A stretch of 46,275 nt of DNA from Nevskia sp. (lineage in GTDB: Bacteria > Pseudomonadota > Gammaproteobacteria > Nevskiales > Nevskiaceae), in NCBI GenBank assembly GCA_030694365.1, contig JAUXYM010000062.1, positions 1 to 46,275 of the forward strand, given 5' to 3'. The notes below the pieces were generated by a model. It was not told where the DNA came from and searched no databases. It saw only the letters and a list, made by a program, of their open reading frames with translations. Of this stretch, positions 15,184 through 23,249 are shown in pieces; within the stretch, counting starts at the first letter, position 1; each line of letters starts with the position of its first letter. The position numbers were made by a program, and so were the translations under genes.

Positions 15184-16179
15184 CTAGTGATAGCCCGCTG
15201 AGCCGACCTTGCCGCGAAACACCCAGTACGAGTAGCCGGTGTAGATCAGGATCACCGGCAACAGCACGGCTGAACCAACCAGCAGGAACGACAGACTGTT
15301 GTCCGGTGCCGCCGCCTGCCAGATGGTCACTGATGACGGCACGATGTACGGGTAGAAGTTGACGCAGAGGCCGGCGAACGACAGCACGAACAGGCCGAGT
15401 GCGGCGAAAAACGGCTGCCGATCCAGACGCGCATCGAGCCCCTGCCACAAGGCCAGGATGCAGACGCCGAGCAGGGCCGGCACCGGTGCCGCGTAGAGCA
15501 ATTGCGGCCAGACCAACCAGCGCTGCCGGAACGCTTCGTTGAGGAACGGCGTCCACAGGCTGACGGTGCCGATCAGCACGACGGTCACGATCCCAGCGCG
15601 GCGGGCATAGCGGAACGCCGCTTTCTGCAGGCTGCCATCGGTCTTCCAGATCAGCCAGGTAGCGCCGAGCAGCGCATAGCCGACGACCAGCGACACGCCG
15701 GTCAGCAGGACGACGATGAAGGCCAGCAATGAAGCACCGACCGCGGGTGCCGCGATCGACGACGCCGATTGCGCCGTGGTCAGCAGGCCGTAGACGGTGT
15801 ACGGCTGGCGGCCGACTTCGGTGGTGATCCAGCCGGCGAGCACCGCAGCGAAGCCGGCCGGGCCCATGACCAGGGCCGCGCGATGCAGCCAGCGGTCCTC
15901 GTAGAGCTTGTTGCGCAGGCGGCTGAACAAGCTCCAGGTGCCGAACTGATAGCTCATCACCAGGCCTGACACCACGCCCATGCCGAAAGCAATCGCGAAG
16001 ATCTTCTTCCAGTACTGGAACAGGCTGAAGTAAACCTTGCGGCCAGTGGCCAGCCACAAGGCGTTGAGCACCGCGAGATAGCTGGCCAGGCCGATCGTGA
16101 ACGCCGGGAACACGATGTGGAAACTGATCGTGAACGCAAACTGCGCGCGGGCCAGACTCAGGGCGTCGAACGATTCCAT
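15184..16179 (-). CDS. chimeric cytochrome bd oxidase protein (CydA ends joined to CydB C-terminal part)
   Basis: A 331-residue membrane protein that reads as three joined pieces of a bd quinol oxidase. Residues 1-81 are the CydA/CioA N terminus, with AFTISFHIVFP (His21 aligns with the heme b595 ligand) and GMGVVSGLVMSYQFG. Residues 82-157 match the late part of CydA (MGPAGFAAVLAGWITTEVGR, then YTVYGLL). Residues 160-331 match the second half of CydB (GYALLGATWLIWKTDG, IVPSSVTIWQAAAP, YTGYSYWVFRGKVG, final AGYH). The CydA middle is missing, including the quinol loop, both heme b558 ligands and the conserved glutamates. The first half of CydB is also missing. Both joins keep the frame. Activity as a normal oxidase is unlikely. 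A good ribosome site (AGGAG) precedes the ATG. It could be a decayed fusion, an assembly error or a new variant. Confidence 0.85.
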   Translation of the reverse strand: MESFDALSLARAQFAFTISFHIVFPAFTIGLASYLAVLNALWLATGRKVYFSLFQYWKKIFAIAFGMGVVSGLVMSYQFGTWSLFSRLRNKLYEDRWLHRAALVMGPAGFAAVLAGWITTEVGRQPYTVYGLLTTAQSASSIAAPAVGASLLAFIVVLLTGVSLVVGYALLGATWLIWKTDGSLQKAAFRYARRAGIVTVVLIGTVSLWTPFLNEAFRQRWLVWPQLLYAAPVPALLGVCILALWQGLDARLDRQPFFAALGLFVLSFAGLCVNFYPYIVPSSVTIWQAAAPDNSLSFLLVGSAVLLPVILIYTGYSYWVFRGKVGSAGYH

Positions 16180-16197
16180 GCAGCGGTCTCCTGTACC

Positions 16198-16223
16198 GGT
16201 GGTCGTCCCGGAGGACGACCACC
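16198..16223 (-). promoter_or_regulatory. stem-loop between SRPBCC and bd-chimera genes
   Basis: Perfect 11-bp arms (GGTGGTCGTCC and GGACGACCACC) enclose a 4-base loop, TCCG on the coding strand. It ends about 10 bases before the AGGAG ribosome site of the bd-derived gene. There is no U-run, so it may be a transcript-stabilising or attenuating hairpin rather than a terminator. Confidence 0.5.
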
Positions 16224-16258
16224 CGCAGTATCCGCTCGCTTGCCCCGCGAATGGGGCT

Positions 16259-16672
16259 TCAGGCGATCTTCTTGAGCCCGCGCGAAATCGCCAGATTCAG
16301 CAACTGTTTGATCAGGAACGCCGAGCCCGGCAGCGCGCCATTGAATTCGATATGCCAGTTCACCTGTGAACGGCCACCCGGCAACGGCTTGAACACCAGC
16401 CGGCCGTAATGGTTTTTCAGCGGCCAGCCGCCGCGGGTGATCTTGTAGTCGATCGATTTGCCAACCACCGCGCCGACCACGGTTTCCTCGATCGCCAGCG
16501 GTGCCACGCCGATCCGGCGCACCGAGCCCACTCCGTTGACCGAGCTGTTGCCATCGCGCACTCGCACCACCGGTACGCCGAGCACCTTGCCGAGGCGGTT
16601 GTGATCGGCCAGCTCCTCGTAAACCTCGCCGACGGTGCGGGAGAATTCCTGAACGATTTCGACGGTCTGCAT
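16259..16672 (-). CDS. SRPBCC family protein
   Basis: A 137-residue protein with the START/Bet v1-like (SRPBCC) polyketide-cyclase pattern. The N-terminal strand VEIVQEFSRTVGEVYEELAD leads into a helix and NRLGKVLG, followed by several strands and a long C-terminal helix (GSAFLIKQLLNLAISRGLKKI). Such proteins bind small hydrophobic ligands; the ligand and role here are unknown. The ATG at 16672 starts the family-like region. The longer open frame upstream runs through a palindromic repeat and is not coding. Confidence 0.75.
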   Translation of the reverse strand: MQTVEIVQEFSRTVGEVYEELADHNRLGKVLGVPVVRVRDGNSSVNGVGSVRRIGVAPLAIEETVVGAVVGKSIDYKITRGGWPLKNHYGRLVFKPLPGGRSQVNWHIEFNGALPGSAFLIKQLLNLAISRGLKKIA

Positions 16673-17036
16673 GGTGGGTCTCGCGGTGGATGGAGCCTGC
16701 GAAGGGTAACAGCGGCGGCGCAACAATGGCGATTTCCGGTAGCGGCCAGCACATGGTCTGCAGTTTGAATTCCAGAAACGATTCAAGCCCGGGCCACAAA
16801 GGCACAAAGGTAAAAAGCAAGGACACGAAGAAAGGCTTTCCTTGGTGTCCTTGCTGTTGCTTCTCTCTGTGCCTTTGTGACCCGGAGCTTCTGTAGCTTT
16901 CCGATTTGAAACGGAGGCACCACGGCCCCGTATTGGGGGTCCTATAGGCAGTCTTGACTGGGGGTTGGTGAACAAGCGTTCAGATAAGGTTTCGACAACG
17001 CTGATCCGTCAACAATTCTTCCGCCAAGAAAACGCC
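16673..17036. other. 364-base gene-free region with a large palindrome
   Basis: No gene is seen. It contains the palindrome at 16791-16883 and an AT-richer stretch leading to the small orphan gene. TTGACT near 16953 could be a -35 box, but no well-spaced -10 box was found. Confidence 0.6.
16791..16883. repeat. 93-bp imperfect palindrome (ACAAAGGCACAAAGG type)
   Basis: The left arm starts GGGCCACAAAGGCACA and runs through AGCAAGGACAC. The right arm mirrors it with GTGTCCTTGCT and TGTGCCTTTGTGACCC, with few mismatches. It is non-coding, although its complement opens long frames with the spurious motif CPCFLPLCLCG. It resembles a small non-autonomous palindromic element. Confidence 0.7.
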
Positions 17037-17297
17037 ATGCGCAAGCTCTATTCCGGTCTCTCCATCCGCGACGCCAGCGTGCAGTTGCAGGCCTGGCTGG
17101 AACCGGAAGCCGAAGGTGCTGCGAAGGATCGGGCCCATGGCCGGGTGATCAGCCTCTGCGCATTCCGTGCCGAAACCGAGATTGCCAGCGAGCGTCACCG
17201 GCTGGCGCGCAGCGAAACCCGTGGCCTGTCCGAACTGGTGCCGGCGCTGCTCGCCGAACTCGACAGCCGCATCGGCAGCGGCCAGCGCCTGCACTGA
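17037..17297 (+). CDS. small protein of unknown function
   Basis: An 86-residue protein that I do not recognise. Codon use and GC at third positions match neighbouring genes. The N terminus ([17 protein letters not shown]) and the charged, helix-prone C-terminal half ([21 protein letters not shown]) suggest a small soluble helical protein. No signal peptide, membrane segment or metal motif is present. It lies between a palindromic repeat and dusC, 97 bases before dusC on the same strand. It could be a real lineage-specific gene or, less likely, a chance frame. Confidence 0.5.
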   Translation: MRKLYSGLSIRDASVQLQAWLEPEAEGAAKDRAHGRVISLCAFRAETEIASERHRLARSETRGLSELVPALLAELDSRIGSGQRLH

Positions 17298-17394
17298 GTC
17301 GTCCACCGGCCGGTGCCAAGGCGCCGCAAACGCTGATCCCTCTGACGCTTCGCCTATCATCCGCGCGCCGCTTCAGCGTCAGATTTTCCCAACC

Positions 17395-18354
17395 ATGCAA
17401 CTCGCCCTCGCGCCGATGGAAGGGCTCGTCGACGACGGGCTGCGCGCGCTGCTGACCGGCATCGGTGGCATCGACTGGTGCGTGTCGGAGTTCGTGCGGG
17501 TCAACGACCGCCTGCTGCCAGCATCGAGCTTCCTGCGGCTGGCGCCGGAGCTGGCGCTAGGCTCGGTGACACCGAGCGGCACGCCGATGCGCGTGCAGCT
17601 GCTCGGCTCCGATCCGCACTGCGTCGCCGATAACGCCGCGTTCGCCGCAACGCTGGGCGCGCCGGTGATCGACCTGAATTTTGGCTGTCCGGCGAAGACC
17701 GTCAACAAGTCCAACGGCGGCGCCGTGCTGCTCAAGGAGCCGGAATTGCTGCACGCCATCGTCAGCGCCGTCCGCCGCGCGCTGCCGACCCACATTCCGG
17801 TCACCGCCAAGATGCGCCTGGGCTTCGATCACGCCGACGACGCCGAAACCTGCGCCCAGGCGCTCGCCGATGGTGGCGCGGCGGCGATCGTCGTCCACGC
17901 CCGCACCAAGGCTGACGGCTACAAGCCGCCGGCCTACTGGGAGCGGATCGGCAGCATCCGCGATGCGGTCAAGGTGCCGGTCTACGCCAACGGCGAAATC
18001 TGGACCGTCGACGACTGGCGCCGCTGCCGCGCCTTGAGCGGCGTCGACGACGTGATGCTCGGCCGCGGCCTGATCGCCCGGCCCGATCTGGCCCGGCAGA
18101 TCGCCGCCGTGCGCGATGGCCGGTCCATCGAGCCAATGCACTGGGTTGAACTGCTGCCGCTGGTCCTGGGCTACTGGCACCAAGTGCGAGCCAAGGTTTC
18201 GCACCCGAAGTACGCGCCAGGCGTGCTCAAGCAGTGGCTGGTCTGGCTGGCCCGCAGCTACCCGGAAGCCGAGCGCCTGTTCCTCGACATCCGCAGCCTC
18301 AGCGATGCCGAAGACGTCGAGCGGCGGTTGGCCGCTTCAGCAAACGCCTCGTGA
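17395..18354 (+). CDS. dusC: tRNA-dihydrouridine(16) synthase
   Basis: A 319-residue FMN-dependent TIM-barrel enzyme that reduces U16 of tRNA. DusC-type features are the opening [56 protein letters not shown] with the catalytic cysteine, [26 protein letters not shown], and [11 protein letters not shown]. The C-terminal helical domain ([19 protein letters not shown]) also fits DusC rather than DusA or DusB. The length is normal. It is probably transcribed alone, or with the small upstream gene. Confidence 0.95.
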   Translation: MQLALAPMEGLVDDGLRALLTGIGGIDWCVSEFVRVNDRLLPASSFLRLAPELALGSVTPSGTPMRVQLLGSDPHCVADNAAFAATLGAPVIDLNFGCPAKTVNKSNGGAVLLKEPELLHAIVSAVRRALPTHIPVTAKMRLGFDHADDAETCAQALADGGAAAIVVHARTKADGYKPPAYWERIGSIRDAVKVPVYANGEIWTVDDWRRCRALSGVDDVMLGRGLIARPDLARQIAAVRDGRSIEPMHWVELLPLVLGYWHQVRAKVSHPKYAPGVLKQWLVWLARSYPEAERLFLDIRSLSDAEDVERRLAASANAS

Positions 18355-18692
18355 AGGGCGAATAAGTTCACGGGCACAGCGGCTCGTAGACCCCTGAAAG
18401 CCGCCGAGTTGCAGCGATTCAACGAACTGCAACATTTCGTCAATATTCTGTCGGCCGAGCTGAACAAAACACCGGAATGAAAGCCTCGGGCAGTCCGAGC
18501 GCCTTTCGCGTCAGATCGGTCAACAGGCTTCGTGGCACGCCTGCTGGCGCCGGGACACCAAAAAACATTCGGGCATTTTCGGGCGTTTTCAGGGGCGGGG
18601 TGCGCGGTGCCTGACGGGATGACCCGTGCGGTGCCGGGTGCCGCTTAGCATCGCTGCAGTGCCGAAGCGGGAATCTATCAAGAGCGTTCAAC
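18355..18692. other. 338-base intergenic region before the polysaccharide locus
   Basis: No complete gene is seen. The stretch ending TGA at 18480 reads in frame as a coding-like tail (about LQRFNELQHFVNILSAEL) without a start codon, possibly a gene remnant. Further right are a tandem-like TTCGGGC/TTTTCGGGC/TTTTCAGGG run and a hairpin between direct repeats. This region should hold the promoter of the polysaccharide operon, but no confident -35/-10 or sigma-54 site was found. Confidence 0.5.
18604..18635. promoter_or_regulatory. hairpin flanked by GCGGTGCC direct repeats
   Basis: GCGGTGCC occurs at 18604-18611 and again at 18628-18635, exactly 24 bases apart. ACGGG-ATGA-CCCGT between them forms a small inverted repeat. 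It is 58 bases upstream of the Wza-like gene, so it is either a regulator site or a leader hairpin. Confidence 0.3.
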
Positions 18693-19973
18693 ATGCGAAG
18701 CGTCAGGTTTTCGGGGCTCATCATCGTCGGCGGCAGCTTGCTCAGCGGCTGCGCGCAACTGGTTCCAGGTTTGAACGTTCGCCAGGTCGAAGTCGGTGAG
18801 CACTCCTTGAGCGCTCCGGTCACGGTCAAGAGCGATCCGGACCAGAAATCAGAATGGCCGCCGTATGGCCCGACCCGCGTTCCGCCGCTGCCCGGTGCCG
18901 TGGTCGCCAAGCCGGACCCGGCAGCCGGTGCCGACACCGAAGTGCTGCAGAAGTACCGCGTAGTCAAAGTCACGCCGGATGTGGTCTCGAAGCTGCTCGA
19001 CGACAGCGGTGATGTCGATGCCGCAGAAACCGCGCAGCTGCCGACGGTGACGCCGTCCGACGTTCCACCGGAATATGTGATCGGCGCCGGCGACGTGCTG
19101 TTCATGACCATCTGGGAACATCGCGAGCTGACCGATTCGGTCGCTGGTGTTTCGCGTGATCCCACCGACGAAGGCCGCATCGTCGCCGCCGACGGCACCA
19201 CTTATTTCCCGTACATCGGCAGCTTCAAGGTGGCCGGCATGACCGTCGCCGAAGTGCGCACGTTCATGGCCGGCAAGCTCGGCAGCCTGATCGTCAACCC
19301 GAAGATCGACGTTCGCGTCATCGGCTACCGCGCCCATCGCATTCAGGTCACCGGCGAGATCAAGAAGCCGGGCACCCTGACTCTCGACGACACCCCGAAG
19401 GGCGTGCTGCAGGCGCTCGACGCCAGCGGCGGCCTCACCGATCTGGCCAGCACCCGCCGCGCCGTGCTGGTGCGCAACGGCGCGCCGTATCGCATCGATC
19501 TCGCCGCGCTGCTATCCGGCGAAGGGCCGGCGCGCAATCCGCGTCTCGAAGCCGGCGACGAACTGCACTTTCCGAACCGTGATGCCGACCGCGTCTACGT
19601 GCTCGGCGAAGTCGCCCGCCAGCGGCCGATCGAGATCAGCCGCGATCGTCTGCCGCTGATCGCAGCACTCACCGAAGCCGGCGGTCTCGACAAGCTCAGC
19701 GCCGACGATTCCGGCGTGCTGGTGTTCCGCCTCAACGAACCGGGCGCGGCCATGGCGGCGTCGATCTACGTGCTCGACCTGTCGTCGCCGGAAGGCCTGC
19801 TGATGGCCAGCCAGTTCCCGCTGCGGGTGCGCGACGTGGTCTACGTCCAGGCCACCGGCCTGTCGCAATACAACAACGTGGTGCAGCAAATCCTGCCGAC
19901 GGTGCAGACGCTGTTCAACGCAGCGCGCGTGGGCGAAATCGCCGCCGGCCGCCGCGTCATCCGCGAACGCTGA
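18693..19973 (+). CDS. polysaccharide export outer membrane lipoprotein (Wza-like)
   Basis: A 426-residue OPX-family protein expected to form the outer-membrane or periplasmic channel for a capsule or exopolysaccharide. The N terminus ends in the lipobox LLSGC with Cys20 as the lipid-bearing residue. The polysaccharide export domain begins at about residue 128 (PPEYVIGAGDVLFMTIWEH, then VAADGTTYFPYIGSFKVAG), followed by SLBB-type repeats (IQVTGEIKKPGTLTL and VYVLGEVARQRPIEI). The C terminus is amphipathic (NVVQQILPTVQTLFNAARVG), consistent with a Wza-type membrane helix. It is the first gene of the locus, 78 bases before the Wzc-like gene. Confidence 0.93.
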   Translation: MRSVRFSGLIIVGGSLLSGCAQLVPGLNVRQVEVGEHSLSAPVTVKSDPDQKSEWPPYGPTRVPPLPGAVVAKPDPAAGADTEVLQKYRVVKVTPDVVSKLLDDSGDVDAAETAQLPTVTPSDVPPEYVIGAGDVLFMTIWEHRELTDSVAGVSRDPTDEGRIVAADGTTYFPYIGSFKVAGMTVAEVRTFMAGKLGSLIVNPKIDVRVIGYRAHRIQVTGEIKKPGTLTLDDTPKGVLQALDASGGLTDLASTRRAVLVRNGAPYRIDLAALLSGEGPARNPRLEAGDELHFPNRDADRVYVLGEVARQRPIEISRDRLPLIAALTEAGGLDKLSADDSGVLVFRLNEPGAAMAASIYVLDLSSPEGLLMASQFPLRVRDVVYVQATGLSQYNNVVQQILPTVQTLFNAARVGEIAAGRRVIRER

Positions 19974-20051
19974 CCGGCTCCGCATCTCGCTTCGAATCCC
20001 GTTTCCTTTCGTGACGCCGCTTCCGGCGTGACGCACACCTAGGCAGCTCCA

Positions 20052-22358
20052 GTGACCCACGATAACGCCAGCCCCATCCATCAGTCGCGACGACCGCTGC
20101 CGGGCGACGAAGACATTCGTCCCCGCGACATCTACGAACTGCTGATCGCCGGCCGCTGGACCTTGCTCGGCGTCGCCGCCACGGTGTTCCTGCTGGCGCT
20201 GGCCTACTGCCTGCTGGTGCCGCCGACCTATCGGGCCAGCGCCCTTATCCAGGTCGTCGAGCCGACAAAATCCGGCGGCCCGGTCGACAACCGCTTCGGC
20301 CGCCTCGGCGCGCTGCTCAGCGGCACGCCGTCGCAGGCCTCCGCCGAAATCAGCCTGATGCAGAGCCGCCGGGTGATCGATCCGGTGATCGCTCAACTGC
20401 ATCTGGACATTGCCGCTGGCCCGCGCCATTTCCCGATCGTCGGCAGCGGCATCGCCCGCAACATCAACGGCAACGGCGAAGCGGCCAAGCCGGTCGAAGC
20501 CTGGTTCGGCTTTCGCCGCTGGGCCTGGGGCGGCGATCACATCAGCGTCGAAAAGCTCGAAGTGCCGGCGGAAGACAACGACGACACGCTGATCCTGGTC
20601 GCGCTCGAAGGCGGCACCTATCGCCTGCAGAGCTACTGGTTCGGCAGCGAAATCCTCACCGGCAAGGTCGGCAGCGAAGCCAGCAGTCGCGACGGCCGCT
20701 ACAAGATGCTGGTCAAGTCGCTGCAGGCGCTGCCGGGCACCGAGTTCTCGGTGGCCAAGCTGACCCCCGACGTGGCGGTGGCCAACCTGCTCGAAGGCCT
20801 GACGGTCGAAGAGACGGCGGTTTCGTCCGGCGTCATCGAAGTCGCCTACAAGGGCAGCGGCCGGGCGATGGTCGCCCACCTCGTCGATGCCCTGGTCGAA
20901 TCCCATCGCGCCGAGCACAGCGCCGCGCTGCGCGAAGACAGCGAGCGCTCGCTGGCCTTCCTCAACAAGCAGCTTCCGGCGATCGCCGAGCAGTTGCAGA
21001 CCGCGCAAGCCGCGCTGTCGAAATACCAGCAGCTCAATGGCGGCATGGCCGTCGATTTCGACGGCCAGTTGCTGCTCCGCAACGGCGTCGAACTGGAATC
21101 GAAGCGGCTGGAACTGCTGACCCAGATCGACAAGGAAAAGACCCGCTACACCAGCGAACATCCGACCGTCCAGGCGCTGGCCGCGCAGCTGGCAACGGTC
21201 GAGCGCGAGCAGCGCAACCTGAAAGGCCGCGTCGATCTGCTGCCGCAGACCAAGCAGGACGTGCTGACCCTGACTCGCGATGTCGAGGCGCACGAGAACC
21301 TCTATAAGTCGATCGTGGCGTCGATCCAGAGCTATGAACTGGCCAGCATCGGCGCGGTCGGCAATGTCCGCAGCATCGACGCTGCCAGCCTGCCGTTCCT
21401 GCCGGCGGCGCCGAAAACCCTGCTGATCCTGGTCATCGCGCTGGCCCTCGGCCTGCTGCTCGGCGTGGTCGCCGTATTCCTGCGCCGCTCGCTGACCCGC
21501 GGCCTCGAAAGCCCGGCGGAACTGGCGACCATCGGCCTGAGCGCACTGGCGCTGGTGCCGCTGTCGAAAGCCCAGCGGCAGCCTTTGCATGGTCTGCTGG
21601 CGCGGCTCGGAAAAACCAGGCCCGCTTCGAAACCCACGTCGAAGCACGGTGCCGTAGCGACCGGCCTGCTGGCCGATCGACTGCCGGAAGACGCCGCCGT
21701 CGAAGCGCTGCGCGCGCTGCGCACCTCGCTGCTCAACCGCGCGGCCGGCAAGACCGGCGTCGTGCTGCTGGTCTGCGGCCCGGTGGCCGGCACCGGTGCC
21801 AGCTTCGTCGCCGCCAATCTGGCGCTGCTGCTCGCCCAGGCCGGACGCAAAGTCGTCGCTGTCGATGCCGATCTGCGCGGCCAGAGCTTGAGCCGCAGCC
21901 TCGGCGACCCGACCAGCACCGGCAAGCTGGCCGGTGCCGGCATCGTCGAATACGTGCAGAGCGGCATCGCCCCGGAAGCACTGCTGCGGACCCGGCCGGC
22001 TACCCCCGGCAGCGTCGGCAATCTCGACTGGATCTCCGGCGGCGGTCCATCGCGAGTGCCGGCGGATACCCTGCTGCAACCGCGCTTCAGTGATCTGATC
22101 CGCCTGCTCGCCGACAACTACGACTTCGTCGTGCTCGATGCCGCCCCGGTGCTGCTGGCCGCCGATGCGGCGATCCTCGGCCGCCTCGCGGCAATGACCC
22201 TGCTGGTCCTGAAATCCGGCGAACACCGGGCTGACGAATTGGAAGTGGCACTCGGCCGTTTCGCCGATGCCGGCGTCAGCGTGCACGGCGCGGTGCTGAA
22301 CCAGGTCGGCGCGCGCGCCGGTGCCTACGGCCAGAGCTTGAAAGCCGCCTACGCCTGA
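20052..22358 (+). CDS. Wzc-like polysaccharide co-polymerase with degenerate kinase domain
   Basis: A 768-residue PCP-2a/BY-kinase-type protein in the inner membrane. The first membrane helix is at about 35-55, followed by a large periplasmic region with coiled coil (about 290-420) and a second helix at about 457-477. The cytoplasmic ATPase-like domain covers about 540-768. The Walker A position reads GPVAGTGAS (576-584): the invariant lysine is alanine (codon 583, GCC at 21798). Walker A' (VVAVDADLRG) is retained, and the Walker B-like segment is VVLDAAP instead of the usual DTPP type. The C-terminal tail has only two tyrosines (759, 767), whereas active kinases have a tyrosine cluster. Chain-length control by the periplasmic part may remain while autophosphorylation is probably lost. 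The start is GTG. Confidence 0.9.
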   Translation: MTHDNASPIHQSRRPLPGDEDIRPRDIYELLIAGRWTLLGVAATVFLLALAYCLLVPPTYRASALIQVVEPTKSGGPVDNRFGRLGALLSGTPSQASAEISLMQSRRVIDPVIAQLHLDIAAGPRHFPIVGSGIARNINGNGEAAKPVEAWFGFRRWAWGGDHISVEKLEVPAEDNDDTLILVALEGGTYRLQSYWFGSEILTGKVGSEASSRDGRYKMLVKSLQALPGTEFSVAKLTPDVAVANLLEGLTVEETAVSSGVIEVAYKGSGRAMVAHLVDALVESHRAEHSAALREDSERSLAFLNKQLPAIAEQLQTAQAALSKYQQLNGGMAVDFDGQLLLRNGVELESKRLELLTQIDKEKTRYTSEHPTVQALAAQLATVEREQRNLKGRVDLLPQTKQDVLTLTRDVEAHENLYKSIVASIQSYELASIGAVGNVRSIDAASLPFLPAAPKTLLILVIALALGLLLGVVAVFLRRSLTRGLESPAELATIGLSALALVPLSKAQRQPLHGLLARLGKTRPASKPTSKHGAVATGLLADRLPEDAAVEALRALRTSLLNRAAGKTGVVLLVCGPVAGTGASFVAANLALLLAQAGRKVVAVDADLRGQSLSRSLGDPTSTGKLAGAGIVEYVQSGIAPEALLRTRPATPGSVGNLDWISGGGPSRVPADTLLQPRFSDLIRLLADNYDFVVLDAAPVLLAADAAILGRLAAMTLLVLKSGEHRADELEVALGRFADAGVSVHGAVLNQVGARAGAYGQSLKAAYA

Positions 22359-22382
22359 AGCACGCCGGTCAGCCCAGTTCCC

Positions 22383-23249
22383 ATGGCCACGCTGCCCAAT
22401 TTTCTCTACATCGGCACTGGTCGGGCCGGCTCGACCTGGCTGTTCGAAGCGCTGCGCCAGCATCCGGAAGTGTTCGTCACCCCGGTCAAGGAAACCAATT
22501 ACTTCGATCTCAACCACGGGCGCGGGCTGGACTGGTACAGCGGCTTCTTTGCCGATGCCGGCGGCTGCCGCGCGGTCGGCGAGATCGCCCACCGCTACTG
22601 GCGGCGGCCGGCACTGGCCGCGCAGGTGCGCGCCGAACTGGGGCCGGTCAAGTTGCTGGTCTGCTATCGCCGGCCGGAAGACTTCGTGCTGTCGGCCTAT
22701 CTGTTCGCGCGCCGCAATGGCCGCTTCAAGGGCTCGCCGGCCGACTGGATGGCCAGCCGCTTCGAAGCCGAGGCGCTGGCCTATCACGCGCTGCTCAACC
22801 CCTGGCTCGATGCCTTCGGCCGTGAGGCGATCTTGATCGCCTGCTTCGACGATCTGAAGGCCGATCCGGCGGCGTTTTACGCGGCCGTCTGCCGCTTTCT
22901 CGAGGTCAGCGAACAGCCGCTGCCGGCCGGGCTGCAGGGCCAGGTCAACGCCGCCGCGCGGCCGCGTTCGGCGGGCCTGGCGCTGGCCGTCAACTGGCTG
23001 TCCAAGCGCTTCAAGCGGCGTGGTGGCCAGCGGCTGATCGCCTGGGTCAAGCGCCAGTCGCTGGTCCAGCGCCTGCTCTACAGCCCGCTCGCTGCCGGCA
23101 CCAAGCCGGCGCTGAGCGACGAGGCGCGGGCAACAATCCGGGCGATCGCCGAGCCCGAACTGGCGCAGCTCGATGCCTACTTCGGCACCCGCTTCCGGCC
23201 CCGCTGGTATGGCGCAGCCGACAGCGTTCCAGCGGCGAGAGCGGCATGA
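22383..23249 (+). CDS. sulfotransferase family protein (first of three)
   Basis: A 288-residue PAPS-dependent sulfotransferase-fold protein. The 5'-phosphosulfate loop is GTGRAGSTWL (11-20), followed by the helix FEALRQHPEVFVTPVKETNYF. The 3'-phosphate site is the strand LLVCYRRPEDFVLSAY (about 92-107). It probably adds sulfate to sugar residues of the locus polysaccharide. It is more divergent than the two following copies, which share GAPKSGT. It starts 24 bases after the Wzc-like gene, and its stop overlaps the next start by four bases. No signal peptide is present, so it should act in the cytoplasm on lipid-linked intermediates. Confidence 0.88.
   Translation: MATLPNFLYIGTGRAGSTWLFEALRQHPEVFVTPVKETNYFDLNHGRGLDWYSGFFADAGGCRAVGEIAHRYWRRPALAAQVRAELGPVKLLVCYRRPEDFVLSAYLFARRNGRFKGSPADWMASRFEAEALAYHALLNPWLDAFGREAILIACFDDLKADPAAFYAAVCRFLEVSEQPLPAGLQGQVNAAARPRSAGLALAVNWLSKRFKRRGGQRLIAWVKRQSLVQRLLYSPLAAGTKPALSDEARATIRAIAEPELAQLDAYFGTRFRPRWYGAADSVPAARAA

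Noticed and set aside
14516-16222. 568-residue alternative frame over the bd-derived gene
   Set aside because: It was considered as a possible missing bd subunit, but it contains no Cyd motifs and is out of frame with the clear CydA/CydB-like sequence.
16673-16975. N-terminal extension of the SRPBCC protein with a CPCFLPLCLCG motif
   Set aside because: It is translated from the palindromic repeat; the family-like sequence begins at the ATG at 16672.
18529-18545. Possible sigma-54 promoter (TGGCACGCCTGCTGG)
   Set aside because: The GG element is present, but the GC pair expected ten bases later is not at the right spacing.
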